The notes under the pieces are model-generated. The model was not told the origin of the DNA, did not search any database, and was given only the letters and a program-made list of their open reading frames with translations. Both the position numbers and the translations under genes were made by a program. This document shows positions 35,339 to 44,209 of a DNA stretch of 64,000 nucleotides, piece after piece; position 1 is the stretch's first letter, and every line of letters begins with the position of its first letter. Location of the stretch: assembly GCF_000717875.1 (NCBI RefSeq), contig NZ_JOCT01000004.1, positions 620,001 through 684,000 of the forward strand. The letters are read 5' to 3'. Origin of the DNA: Streptomyces sp. NRRL S-455 (GTDB lineage: Bacteria; Actinomycetota; Actinomycetes; Streptomycetales; Streptomycetaceae).

Positions 35339-35736
35339 GCCAGGACGCCCTTCTTGTATGCGTAGAGCAGGCCCACGGCCAGGAAGCCGAGGAAGATGAA
35401 CATCTCCACCAGGGTGGCCGCGCCGTAGCCGGGTGCGGCGAAGACGGTCGCCCAGGGGAACAGGAAGATCGAGTCGACGGCGAAGATCACGTACAGGAAG
35501 GCGTAGACGTAGTAGCGGACCTGGGTGTGGGCCCAGCCCTCGCCGACGGGGTCGACGCCGCACTCGTACGTCAGGAGCTTCTCGGGGGTGGGGACCACGG
35601 GCCGCAGCAGGCGGCCTGCCCCGAAGGCGACGGCGACGAACAGCACGCCGACGACGGCGAGCAGTCCGACGACCGAGTAGGACTGGAAGTAGTCCGCCGC
35701 GACGACGGTCGTGGTGACGACGGTCGGTTCCGGCAC
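35329..35736 (-). CDS. nuoA: NADH-quinone oxidoreductase subunit A
   Basis: A 135-residue protein. GTG 35736 is chosen over an in-frame start at 35844 because the extra N-terminal 36 residues are arginine-rich and unlike NuoA, and GAGGGA lies just upstream. Three helices and the loop [20 protein letters not shown] (the flexible loop with the conserved Cys that senses the active/deactive state) identify it. It is the first gene of the cluster; the promoter must lie between 35737 and 35978, shared with the divergent kinase gene. Confidence 0.93.
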   Translation of the reverse strand: MPEPTVVTTTVVAADYFQSYSVVGLLAVVGVLFVAVAFGAGRLLRPVVPTPEKLLTYECGVDPVGEGWAHTQVRYYVYAFLYVIFAVDSIFLFPWATVFAAPGYGAATLVEMFIFLGFLAVGLLYAYKKGVLAWT

Positions 35737-35978
35737 GTCCGTCCCTCGCTCCCTGAAACTCGGACTGGCCCTTGCGGCGATCCAGCGGGGCTCCCTGGTC
35801 CGGTCGGGTACCACGGACGCCGCTGTTCGACGATCTGTACGCACGGGAGTCTAGGCCCTGATAAAGGCAGGGTAAGCAGCCCGTCCTGTGCGGGCGTGCG
35901 GGGGTGGGGTTTTCCTCAGTCGATCCTGGCCGGTCCGCCTCATGGCGCGGCCGCCCGCCGCCGGGCACGCTGACGCGT

Positions 35979-37187
35979 ATGACCGAACGTATCCCGTCGC
36001 CCGACACGAGCGCGGCCGCGCCGGCGGCCGGGCAGGACGACCGCCCGCCGCCGCCCCGTTTCGCCTACGACCGGCACACCTGGAAGGAGATCGCGCACCT
36101 GCTGGCGAACCTTCCGGCCTCGCTGCTCGGCTTCACCTACGTCGTGACGGTGCTGTTCACCAGCTTCGGGCTGACCGTCACGGTGGTCGGGTTCCCGCTG
36201 CTCGCGGGGGGGCTGATGGGCGCGCGGCAGCTGGGCAGGATGGAGCGGGCGCGGGCCAGGGCGCTGCTCGGGGTGCGGGTGGACGAGCCGAGCCGGCTGC
36301 CGCTGCGCGGCTCGGGCGGTTTCCTGCCGCGGTTGTGGATGTCGCTGAAGGACCCGGTGAGCTGGCGTGCGGTGCTCTATGAGTTCATACGGCTGCCGTG
36401 GGGCATTATCACCTTCACCGTGGCGCTGACCTCGCTGTTCGTGTTGTGGCCGGTGCTGCCGTTCATCGCGCGGGGCCTGGCCAACGCCGACCGGGCCATG
36501 GTGCGCGGGCTGCTGTCGCCCTCCGACGAGTTGGAGCGGCGCATCGCCGAGCTGGAGACGGACCGCGGGGTCGTGGTCGACACGGCCGCGGCCGATCTGC
36601 GGCGCATCGAGCGGGATCTGCACGACGGGGCGCAGGCCCGGCTCGTCAATCTGGCGATGGGGCTGGGCCTGGCCAAGGAGAAGGTGCTGGAGGACCCCGA
36701 CGCGGCGGCGGCGATGGTCGCGGAGGCACACGGCGAGGTGAAGCTGGCGCTGCAGGAGCTGCGGGACCTGGCGCGCGGTATCCATCCGGCGGTGCTGACG
36801 GACCGGGGGCTGGACGCGGCCCTGTCCTCGGTCGCCACGCGCTGCACGGTCCCGGTCAAGGTGACGGTCGACCTGCCTACGCGGCCGGCCGCGGCCATCG
36901 AGGGGATCGCCTACTTCACCGTCTCGGAGCTGCTGCAGAACGTCAGCAAGCACAGTGGGGCGAGGTCGGCGTCGGTGGACGTGTGGCGCACGGCCGACCG
37001 GCTGCTCATCCAGGTGTGGGACGACGGCCGCGGGGGCGCGAGTCTCGACGGCGGTACGGGGATGAAGGGCCTGGCCGAGCGGCTGGACGCCGTCGACGGG
37101 GTGTTCGTCCTCGAGTCGCCCGAGGGCGGCCCGACGACGGTCACGGCGGAGCTGCCCTGGCGCGACCGGTCCGAGGTCCCCGGGTAG
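35979..37187 (+). CDS. Sensor histidine kinase (HisKA_3, NarL-type system)
   Basis: A 402-residue protein from ATG 35979. A proline-rich start and four hydrophobic segments (a membrane 'Sensor' domain at about 28-165) precede a coiled coil ([20 protein letters not shown]), the phosphoacceptor box [17 protein letters not shown] (His near 212), and a HATPase_c domain with the N-box [14 protein letters not shown] and G-boxes DDGRGGASL and [12 protein letters not shown] second, very similar kinase and a response regulator follow. Divergent from nuoA, so control of the nuo and kor genes is possible; the signal is unknown. Confidence 0.9.
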   Translation: MTERIPSPDTSAAAPAAGQDDRPPPPRFAYDRHTWKEIAHLLANLPASLLGFTYVVTVLFTSFGLTVTVVGFPLLAGGLMGARQLGRMERARARALLGVRVDEPSRLPLRGSGGFLPRLWMSLKDPVSWRAVLYEFIRLPWGIITFTVALTSLFVLWPVLPFIARGLANADRAMVRGLLSPSDELERRIAELETDRGVVVDTAAADLRRIERDLHDGAQARLVNLAMGLGLAKEKVLEDPDAAAAMVAEAHGEVKLALQELRDLARGIHPAVLTDRGLDAALSSVATRCTVPVKVTVDLPTRPAAAIEGIAYFTVSELLQNVSKHSGARSASVDVWRTADRLLIQVWDDGRGGASLDGGTGMKGLAERLDAVDGVFVLESPEGGPTTVTAELPWRDRSEVPG

Positions 37188-37297
37188 GGAAAACCCCCCG
37201 TTCAGGACACCGACGGACTCCATGGTCCGCCGACCTGCGGCGGAGCAGGGTGGGGGTACGAGAGCACAGCCGCGGGACGAGGAGAGGGACGACGCCG

Positions 37298-38659
37298 ATG
37301 GCCACGGAGTACGGACAGGGGTACGGGTTCGACGGCGGGCCCGGGTTCGCCGGGGGCGACGAGCGGCGGCACCGGCTGCCCGCCGTCCTGCGGGCGCCGG
37401 TCGAGGGTCGCACGTGGCGCGAGTTGGGTCACGTGCTGATCGGCCTGCCGGTCAGCATCCTGCTGTTCACCTACGCGGTGACGATGGTGTCGCTGGGGGC
37501 GGGGCTGCTGGTGACGTTCCTCGGTGTGCCGGTGCTGGCGGCGGCGCTGGCCGGGTGCCGTGGCTTCGGGGCACTGGAGCGGATGCGGGCGCGGGCGCTG
37601 CTGGGCCTGGAGGTGGCCGATCCCGAGCCGCTGCGGATGAGGAAGCCGGGCGCCATGGCGTGGATGGGTGCCGTCCTCAAGAGCGGCGCCTCGTGGCGTG
37701 CCCTGCTGTATTCGGTGCTGCATCTGCCCTGGGCGGTGTTCTCGTTCGTCGTCGCCGTGAACGTGTGGGCGCTGGGCTGGGGGCTGCTGACGTACCCGCT
37801 GTGGTTCTGGGTGTTCCCGATGTACGCCGGGCAGGACGGGATCCAGCTCTACGGCGACGAGACACACCGCGTCTATCTCGACAACCCCTTCGAGATCACG
37901 GTGACGGCGCTGGTGGGTCTGCTGTTCACGATGGCCACGCCGTGGATCGTGCGGGCGCTGACGATGGTGGACCGGCTGCTGGTGCACGGGCTGCTCGGGC
38001 CGTCGCGGCTGGCCTCGCGGGTGGTGGAGCTGGAGTCGGACCGTGGAGTCGTCGTCGACACGGCAGCGGCCGACCTGCGGCGTATCGAGCGGGATCTCCA
38101 CGACGGGGCGCAGGCGCGGCTGGTGGCGCTGGCCATGGATCTGGGGCTGGCGAAGGAGAAGCTCCAGGAGGATCCCGAGGCTGCGGTGCGGATGGTGGAC
38201 GAGGCTCACGGTGAGGTGAAGACGGCGCTTCAGGAGCTGCGGGACCTGGCCCGGGGGATCCATCCGGCGGTGCTGACGGACCGGGGGCTGGACGCGGCGC
38301 TGTCGGCGGTGGCGTCGCGGTGCACGGTGCCGGTGCGGGTCGAGGTCGACCTGGCGGAGCGGCCGGCGCCGGCGATCGAGGGGATCGCGTACTTCACGGT
38401 GTCGGAGCTCCTGCAGAACATCAGCAAGCACGCGCGGGCGACCTGGGCGGGCGTGGAGGTGTGGCGGACGGAGAACCGGCTGATGCTGCAGGTCGTGGAC
38501 AACGGTGTGGGTGGGGCCGAGGTGTCCCAGGGGTCCGGGCTGGCGGGGCTCGCTGAGCGGCTCGACGCGGTGGACGGGATCCTGGTGGTGGACTCTCCGG
38601 CCGGGGGGCCTACCCGGGTGACCGCGGAGTTGCCTTGGCGTGGGGCTCATGTGCGGTGA
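37298..38659 (+). CDS. Second sensor histidine kinase, paralogue of the first
   Basis: A 453-residue protein from ATG 37298 behind GGAGAGGG (37281-37288). It has the same architecture as its neighbour: membrane sensor part (about 45-245, longer, with a LYGDETHRVYLDNP loop), linker [20 protein letters not shown] almost identical to the first kinase, His in [18 protein letters not shown]-box ELLQNISKHARATW and G-box DNGVGGAEV. The two are tandem duplicates, differing mainly in the sensor loop. They may form heterodimers or feed one response regulator. Confidence 0.9.
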   Translation: MATEYGQGYGFDGGPGFAGGDERRHRLPAVLRAPVEGRTWRELGHVLIGLPVSILLFTYAVTMVSLGAGLLVTFLGVPVLAAALAGCRGFGALERMRARALLGLEVADPEPLRMRKPGAMAWMGAVLKSGASWRALLYSVLHLPWAVFSFVVAVNVWALGWGLLTYPLWFWVFPMYAGQDGIQLYGDETHRVYLDNPFEITVTALVGLLFTMATPWIVRALTMVDRLLVHGLLGPSRLASRVVELESDRGVVVDTAAADLRRIERDLHDGAQARLVALAMDLGLAKEKLQEDPEAAVRMVDEAHGEVKTALQELRDLARGIHPAVLTDRGLDAALSAVASRCTVPVRVEVDLAERPAPAIEGIAYFTVSELLQNISKHARATWAGVEVWRTENRLMLQVVDNGVGGAEVSQGSGLAGLAERLDAVDGILVVDSPAGGPTRVTAELPWRGAHVR

Positions 38660-38895
38660 CCTCCGGTCGGGGGCTGGTGCGGGGTCTCTGGCCCTGTGAC
38701 CCCGCCGGGGCTCCCCCTGGGCCCCGGCCTTCGCCCGTCCACCACCCGACACGGTCGAACAAGAAGCCGGTCCCTCCCCCATCCACCCCCCGATCCTGAA
38801 ATGCTGGACCCGTCGCACGGGTGGGCGCGGAGCCGTTGTGGCCTGCGGACGGGCGGCGTGGGGCTGTGGGGGTCCGGAACATCGTGGAGGACAGG

Positions 38896-39555
38896 GTGCG
38901 GGTGGTCATCGCCGAGGACTCAGTGCTGCTCAGGGAGGGCCTGACCCGGCTGCTGACCGACCGGGGGCACGAGGTCGTCGCCGGGGTCGGGGACGGCGAG
39001 GCGCTGATCAAGACCATCGCGGAGCTGGACGCACAGGCTCTGCTGCCGGATGTCGTGGTCGCCGACGTGCGGATGCCGCCGACTCACACCGACGAGGGCG
39101 TGCGGGCGGCGGTGCGGCTGCGCAAGGCGCACCCGGATCTGGGTGTGCTGGTGCTGTCGCAGTATGTGGAGGAGCGCTACGCCACGGAGCTGCTCGCGGG
39201 GTCCAGCCGGGGCGTCGGCTATCTGCTGAAGGACCGGGTGGCCGAGGTGCGGGAGTTCGTGGACGCGATGGTGCGGGTGGCCGGGGGCGGTACGGCCCTG
39301 GACCCGGAGGTGGTGGCGCAGCTGCTGGGCCGCAGCCGTAAGCAGGACGTGCTCGCGGGGCTCACTCCACGCGAGCGGGAGGTGCTGGGGCTGATGGCCG
39401 AGGGGCGGACGAACTCGGCGATCGCCCGGCAGCTCGTGGTCAGCGACGGAGCGGTCGAGAAGCACGTCAGCAACATCTTCCTGAAGCTCGGGCTGTCCCA
39501 GAGCGAGGGGGACCACCGCAGGGTCCTGGCCGTGCTGACCTACCTCAATTCCTGA
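38896..39555 (+). CDS. NarL/FixJ-family response regulator
   Basis: A 219-residue protein. GTG 38896 is used because GGAGG (38886-38890) lies 5 bases upstream and MRVVIAEDSVLLREGL is the canonical receiver start; starts further upstream have no conserved sequence. Phosphoacceptor Asp is in VVVADVRMPP (near 50), followed by the LLKDRV segment and a C-terminal LuxR-type helix-turn-helix (LTPREREVLGLMAEGRTN, then AVEKHVSNIFLKL). It is probably the output of the two kinases upstream. Targets are not known; korAB begins 157 bases downstream. Confidence 0.92.
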   Translation: MRVVIAEDSVLLREGLTRLLTDRGHEVVAGVGDGEALIKTIAELDAQALLPDVVVADVRMPPTHTDEGVRAAVRLRKAHPDLGVLVLSQYVEERYATELLAGSSRGVGYLLKDRVAEVREFVDAMVRVAGGGTALDPEVVAQLLGRSRKQDVLAGLTPREREVLGLMAEGRTNSAIARQLVVSDGAVEKHVSNIFLKLGLSQSEGDHRRVLAVLTYLNS

Positions 39556-39712
39556 AATTCCCGGCATACGAGTCGGGGTGCTCGATCGTCCCAAAGTCGT
39601 GTCCAACATGCGAATGACCCGCAGAAGGCGACCCTCGCGGTCGTAGGGTTGATCTGGGAGGGCCTGTGGGAAGGCCTGTCCCGGACAGCCGCCTCTAGGG
39701 AGGTCCAGTTCA

Positions 39713-41641
39713 GTGACCAGCCAGGTCAGTAGCCCAGCGGAGCACGCCGACGGAGCAGTCGCAGGAGAGCAGCGCGAAGCGGGGGACGCGAAGGGCGTCC
39801 GCCGTCTGGACCGGGTGATCATCAGGTTCGCGGGGGACTCGGGTGACGGTATGCAGCTCACCGGCGACCGTTTCACCTCGGAGACCGCGTCGTTCGGCAA
39901 CGACCTGTCGACGCTGCCGAACTTCCCGGCCGAGATCAGGGCACCCGCCGGAACCCTGCCGGGTGTGTCGTCCTTCCAGCTGCACTTCGCCGACCACGAC
40001 ATCCTGACGCCCGGTGACGCGCCGAACGTGCTGGTGGCGATGAACCCGGCGGCGCTGAAGGCGAACATCGGCGACCTGCCGCGCGGCGCCGAGGTGATCG
40101 TCAACACGGACGAGTTCACCAGACGGGCGATGCAGAAGGTGGGCTACGGGACCTCCCCGCTGGAGGACGGGTCGCTGGACGGCTACCAGGTCCACCCCGT
40201 GCCGCTGACCACGCTGACCGTGGAGGCGCTGAAGGAGTTCGACCTCACCCGCAAGGAGGCCGAGCGCAGCAAGAACATGTTCGCGCTGGGTCTGCTGAGC
40301 TGGATGTACAACCGGCCCACGGAGGGCACGGAGAAATTCCTGAAGTCGAAGTTCGCGAAGAAGCCCGACATCGCGGCGGCCAACATCGCCGCGTTCCGGG
40401 CCGGCTGGAACTTCGGCGAGACCACGGAGGACTTCGCCGTCTCCTACGAGGTCGCCCCGGCGGCGACGGCGTTCCCGCCGGGTGTCTACCGCAACATCTC
40501 CGGCAACCTCGCCCTGTCGTACGGGCTGGTCGCCGCGAGCCGGCAGGCGGATCTGCCGCTGTATCTGGGCTCGTACCCGATCACTCCGGCGTCGGACATC
40601 CTGCACGAGCTGAGCAAGCACAAGAACTTCGGCGTGCGGACCTTCCAGGCGGAGGACGAGATCGCCGGTATCGGGGCGGCGCTGGGCGCGGCCTTCGGCG
40701 GTTCGCTGGCCGTGACCACGACGAGCGGCCCCGGTGTGGCGCTGAAGTCGGAGACGATCGGCCTGGCGGTCTCCCTGGAGCTGCCGCTGCTGATCGTGGA
40801 CATCCAGCGCGGTGGCCCGTCGACCGGTCTGCCGACCAAGACGGAGCAGGCGGACCTGCTGCAGGCGATGTACGGGCGCAACGGTGAGGCGCCGGTGCCG
40901 GTGGTGGCGCCCCGCACGCCGGCGGACTGCTTCGACGCCGCGCTGGAGGCGGCCCGGATCGCGCTGACGTACCGCACGCCGGTGTTCCTGCTCTCCGACG
41001 GGTACCTGGCCAACGGCTCCGAGCCCTGGCGGATCCCGGACCTGGAGGAGCTGCCGGATCTCAGGGTGCGGTTCGCGCAGGGCCCGAACCACACGCTCGA
41101 CGACGGCACCGAGGTGTTCTGGCCGTACAAGCGCGACCCGCAGACCCTGGCCCGTCCGTGGGCGATCCCGGGCACGCCGGGTCTGGAGCACCGGATCGGC
41201 GGCATCGAGAAGGAGGACGGCACGGGCAACATCTCCTACGCCCCGGCCAACCACGACTTCATGGTGCGCACCCGGCAGGCCAAGGTCGACGGCATCGACG
41301 TCCCGGACATCGAGGTGGACGACCCGGGCAGTGCCAGGACCCTGGTCCTCGGCTGGGGTTCGACGTACGGGCCGATCACGGCGGCAGTGCGGCGGCTGCG
41401 CAGGGCCGGGGAGTCGATCGCGCAGGCGCACCTGCGCCACCTCAACCCCTTCCCGCGGAATCTGGGTTCCGTGCTGGAGCGTTACGACAAGGTGGTGATC
41501 CCCGAGATGAACCTCGGGCAGCTCGCCACGCTCATCCGGGCGAAGTACCTGGTCGACGCCCACTCGTACAACCAGGTCAACGGCATGCCGTTCAAGGCGG
41601 AGCAGCTCGCCGCGGCTCTGAAGGAGGCCATCGATGGCTGA
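39713..41641 (+). CDS. korA: 2-oxoglutarate:ferredoxin oxidoreductase, alpha (gamma-alpha fusion)
   Basis: A 642-residue protein from GTG 39713 with GGGAGG upstream. Residues about 32-230 are the gamma domain (FAGDSGDGMQLTGDRF, NFPAEIRAPAGTL). The rest is the alpha pyrimidine-binding and transketolase-like part with GSYPITPASDILHEL, FQAEDEIAGIGAALGAAFGG and TTTSGPGVALKSE. With KorB it oxidises 2-oxoglutarate and CoA to succinyl-CoA, reducing ferredoxin; a related 2-oxoacid substrate cannot be excluded. It overlaps korB by 8 bases. The ferredoxin partner is not encoded here. Confidence 0.92.
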   Translation: MTSQVSSPAEHADGAVAGEQREAGDAKGVRRLDRVIIRFAGDSGDGMQLTGDRFTSETASFGNDLSTLPNFPAEIRAPAGTLPGVSSFQLHFADHDILTPGDAPNVLVAMNPAALKANIGDLPRGAEVIVNTDEFTRRAMQKVGYGTSPLEDGSLDGYQVHPVPLTTLTVEALKEFDLTRKEAERSKNMFALGLLSWMYNRPTEGTEKFLKSKFAKKPDIAAANIAAFRAGWNFGETTEDFAVSYEVAPAATAFPPGVYRNISGNLALSYGLVAASRQADLPLYLGSYPITPASDILHELSKHKNFGVRTFQAEDEIAGIGAALGAAFGGSLAVTTTSGPGVALKSETIGLAVSLELPLLIVDIQRGGPSTGLPTKTEQADLLQAMYGRNGEAPVPVVAPRTPADCFDAALEAARIALTYRTPVFLLSDGYLANGSEPWRIPDLEELPDLRVRFAQGPNHTLDDGTEVFWPYKRDPQTLARPWAIPGTPGLEHRIGGIEKEDGTGNISYAPANHDFMVRTRQAKVDGIDVPDIEVDDPGSARTLVLGWGSTYGPITAAVRRLRRAGESIAQAHLRHLNPFPRNLGSVLERYDKVVIPEMNLGQLATLIRAKYLVDAHSYNQVNGMPFKAEQLAAALKEAIDG

Positions 41642-42713
41642 GACGTCCACGCAAGGCACCGGCACCGTCGAGGCGCTTTCCCTGGTCCCCAAGGCCGAGG
41701 GCAGGCAGTCGATGAAGGACTTCAAGTCCGACCAGGAAGTGCGCTGGTGCCCGGGCTGCGGCGACTACGCCATCCTCGCCGCGGTGCAGGGCTTCATGCC
41801 CGAGCTGGGGCTGGCGAAGGAGAACATCGTCTTCGTCTCGGGCATCGGCTGCTCGTCCCGTTTCCCGTACTACATGAACACGTACGGGATGCACTCCATC
41901 CACGGCCGTGCCCCGGCCATCGCCACCGGTCTGGCCAGCTCGCGCCGGGATCTGTCGGTGTGGGTCGTCACCGGTGACGGCGACGCGCTGTCCATCGGGG
42001 GCAACCACCTGATCCACGCGCTGCGCCGCAACGTGAACCTCAAGATCCTGCTGTTCAACAACCGGATCTACGGCCTGACCAAGGGCCAGTACTCGCCGAC
42101 CTCCGAGGTCGGGAAGATCACCAAGTCGACGCCGATGGGTTCGCTGGACGCGCCGTTCAACCCGGTGTCGCTGGCGATCGGCGCGGAGGCGTCGTTCGTG
42201 GCCCGGACGGTGGACTCCGACCGCAAGCACCTGACGGAGGTGCTGCGCCAGGCCGCCGCCCACGAGGGCACGGCGCTGATCGAGATCTACCAGAACTGCA
42301 ACATCTTCAACGACGGCGCCTTCGACGCCCTCAAGGACAAGCAGCAGGCCGAGGAGGCCGTGATCCGGCTGGAGCACGGCAAGCCGATCCGCTTCGGCAG
42401 CGACCTGGCCAAGGGTGTCGTACGGGACCAGGTGACCGGTGACCTGAAGGTGGTCGCGGTGACGCCGGAGAACGAGGACCAGGTGCTCGTCCACGACGCG
42501 CACGCCGAGTCCCCGACCACGGCGTTCGCGCTGTCCCGCCTCGCCGACCCGGACACCCTGCACCACACCCCCATCGGCGTCCTCCGCTCCGTCGGCCGGC
42601 CCGTCTACGACACCCAGATGGCCGAGCAGCTGGACCAGGCGATCGAGCAGGGCGGCAAGGGCGATCTGGCCGCGCTGCTGGCGGGCGGCGACACCTGGAC
42701 GGTCGTCGGCTGA
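41634..42713 (+). CDS. korB: 2-oxoglutarate:ferredoxin oxidoreductase, beta
   Basis: A 359-residue protein from ATG 41634. The thiamine-diphosphate and 4Fe-4S subunit is identified by RWCPGCGDYAILAAV (cluster cysteines), SGIGCSSRFPYYM (third Cys), GDGDALSIGGNHLIHALRRN and FNNRIYGLTKGQYSPTSEVG (TPP-metal motif), and a further Cys in YQNCNIFND. It completes the KorAB heterodimer. Length is normal for actinobacterial KorB. Confidence 0.93.
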   Translation: MAETSTQGTGTVEALSLVPKAEGRQSMKDFKSDQEVRWCPGCGDYAILAAVQGFMPELGLAKENIVFVSGIGCSSRFPYYMNTYGMHSIHGRAPAIATGLASSRRDLSVWVVTGDGDALSIGGNHLIHALRRNVNLKILLFNNRIYGLTKGQYSPTSEVGKITKSTPMGSLDAPFNPVSLAIGAEASFVARTVDSDRKHLTEVLRQAAAHEGTALIEIYQNCNIFNDGAFDALKDKQQAEEAVIRLEHGKPIRFGSDLAKGVVRDQVTGDLKVVAVTPENEDQVLVHDAHAESPTTAFALSRLADPDTLHHTPIGVLRSVGRPVYDTQMAEQLDQAIEQGGKGDLAALLAGGDTWTVVG

Positions 42714-42747
42714 CCTTCCGGACGGCACACCCCGAGGCCCGGGTCCG

Positions 42748-43131
42748 CTAGGAGGCGGCGGCCCGGGTCTCGTCGTACGTGCGGCGGGCCTTCTCCACGT
42801 CGTCCATGCGGTCGTGCGTCCACTGCGACAGGGCCCGTACCTGCTCGGCGGCCTCGCGGCCCAGGTCGGTGAGGGAGTAGTCGACGCGGGGCGGGATCAC
42901 GGGCTTGGCGTCGCGGTGGACGAGGCCGTCGCGCTCCAGGGTCTGGAGCGTCTGGGTGAGCATCTTCTCGCTGACACCCCGGCCGCCCCACCGGCCGATC
43001 GCCCGGCGCAGCTCGCTGAACCGGTACGGGCGGTCCAGCAGCTCGATCAGGACCAGAACACCCCAGCGGCTGGTGACGTGCTCCAGCACCAGCCGGTACG
43101 GGCAGAGGGCCTCAGCATCACTTACTCCCAT
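42748..43131 (-). CDS. HxlR-family transcriptional regulator
   Basis: A 127-residue winged-helix protein from ATG 43131. Family signatures are Cys10 in ALCPYRLVLEHVTSRWGVLV, RFSELRRAIGRWGGRGVSEK (recognition region) and LTQTLQTLERDGLVHR. HxlR proteins often sense quinones, aldehydes or electrophiles through this cysteine. It is divergent from the SDR gene, with an inverted repeat between them, so it probably represses that gene and itself. Confidence 0.92.
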   Translation of the reverse strand: MGVSDAEALCPYRLVLEHVTSRWGVLVLIELLDRPYRFSELRRAIGRWGGRGVSEKMLTQTLQTLERDGLVHRDAKPVIPPRVDYSLTDLGREAAEQVRALSQWTHDRMDDVEKARRTYDETRAAAS

Positions 43132-43134
43132 GCC

Positions 43135-43159
43135 AGTACCTTACTTCAAAGTGGGTACT
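43135..43159. promoter_or_regulatory. Inverted repeat between HxlR and SDR genes
   Basis: AGTACC (43135-43140) and GGTACT (43154-43159) face each other around a 13-base centre containing TTACTT and AAAGT, which extend the dyad imperfectly. Only 91 bases separate the divergent genes, so this is the probable HxlR operator. Confidence 0.55.
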
Positions 43160-43222
43160 TTCCAAGAGTTAGCGCCTCCCTTAGGGTTAGTGACATCGAA
43201 CCCCACAAGGAGAGCCAATCCC

Positions 43223-44077
43223 ATGAGCATCATCGTCACCGGAGCCACCGGACAGCTCGGCCGCCACGTCGTGGAGCAGCTGCTGGACAAGGTCCCCGCC
43301 GAGCAGATCACCGCGGTCGTCCGCAACGCGGAGAAGGCGGCGGACTTCGCGGACCGCGGCGTGAAGATCGCGACGGCCGACTACAACACTCCCGCGTCCT
43401 TCGACGGCCTCTTCTCCGCCGGTGACAAGGTGCTGCTGATCTCCGGCAACGAGTTCGACAAGGGCCGCGTGCAGCAGCACAAGGTCGTCATCGACGCCGC
43501 CAAGGCGGCCGGGGTCGCCCTGCTCGCCTACACCAGCGCCCCGGGCAGCCTGACCGCCGCGCTCGCCGACGACCACCGCGGCACCGAGGAGATCCTGCTG
43601 GACTCCGGCGTGCCCTACGCGCTGCTGCGCAACGGCTGGTACCACGAGAACTACACCGAGAACCTCGCCCCGGTGCTGGAGCACAACGCGGTCGTCGCCG
43701 CCGCCGGTGAGGGCAAGGTCTCCTCCGCCTCCCGCGCCGACTACGCCGCCGCCGCCGTCGCCGTGCTGACCGGCGAGGGGCACGAGAACAAGACGTACGA
43801 GCTGGGTGGCGACACGGCGTGGAGCTTCGCCGAGTACGCGGCCGAGCTGAGCCGGCAGACGGGCAAGGAGATCGCGTACAGCCCCGTCTCCCCCGACGCC
43901 CTCGTCGGCATCCTGACCGGCGCGGGCCTGCCCGAGCCGTTCGCCCAGATCCTGGCCGGCGTGGACGCCTCCATCGAGAAGGGCGAGCTGGTCGTCTCCA
44001 CCGGCGACCTCTCCCGGCTGGCCGGCCGCCCGACCACTCCGCTCTCCGAGGCCATCGCCGCCGCCCTCAAGGGCTGA
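43223..44077 (+). CDS. NAD(P)-binding SDR/NmrA-type oxidoreductase (QorB-like)
   Basis: A 284-residue protein from ATG 43223 with AAGGAGAG (43207-43214). An atypical short-chain dehydrogenase with the Rossmann motif VTGATGQLGRHV (residues 5-16), an LLISGNEFDKGRVQQHK segment and RNGWYHENY, typical of NAD(P)H:quinone oxidoreductase type QorB/NmrA-like proteins. Quinone or aldehyde reduction is the likely activity; the substrate is not proved. Pairing with a divergent HxlR regulator fits an electrophile-induced detoxification gene. Confidence 0.85.
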   Translation: MSIIVTGATGQLGRHVVEQLLDKVPAEQITAVVRNAEKAADFADRGVKIATADYNTPASFDGLFSAGDKVLLISGNEFDKGRVQQHKVVIDAAKAAGVALLAYTSAPGSLTAALADDHRGTEEILLDSGVPYALLRNGWYHENYTENLAPVLEHNAVVAAAGEGKVSSASRADYAAAAVAVLTGEGHENKTYELGGDTAWSFAEYAAELSRQTGKEIAYSPVSPDALVGILTGAGLPEPFAQILAGVDASIEKGELVVSTGDLSRLAGRPTTPLSEAIAAALKG

Positions 44078-44105
44078 ACTCCCCCGGCGGGCCCTTGAGC
44101 CACCC

Positions 44106-44157
44106 CACCCCCGGCTGTCATGACCGTATGCCGATACGGGCATGACAGCCGGGGGTG
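44106..44157. terminator. Long hairpin after the SDR gene
   Basis: Seventeen perfect pairs (44106-44122 with 44141-44157), one mismatch, then six more (44124-44129 with 44134-44139) around a 4-base loop. It is a strong rho-independent-type structure in the gap before the RarD gene. Confidence 0.8.
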
Positions 44158-44209
44158 CCCGGCGTTACCGTCGAGGCCGCGGAACGACATATGCGGAGGA
44201 GGGGCGCCC

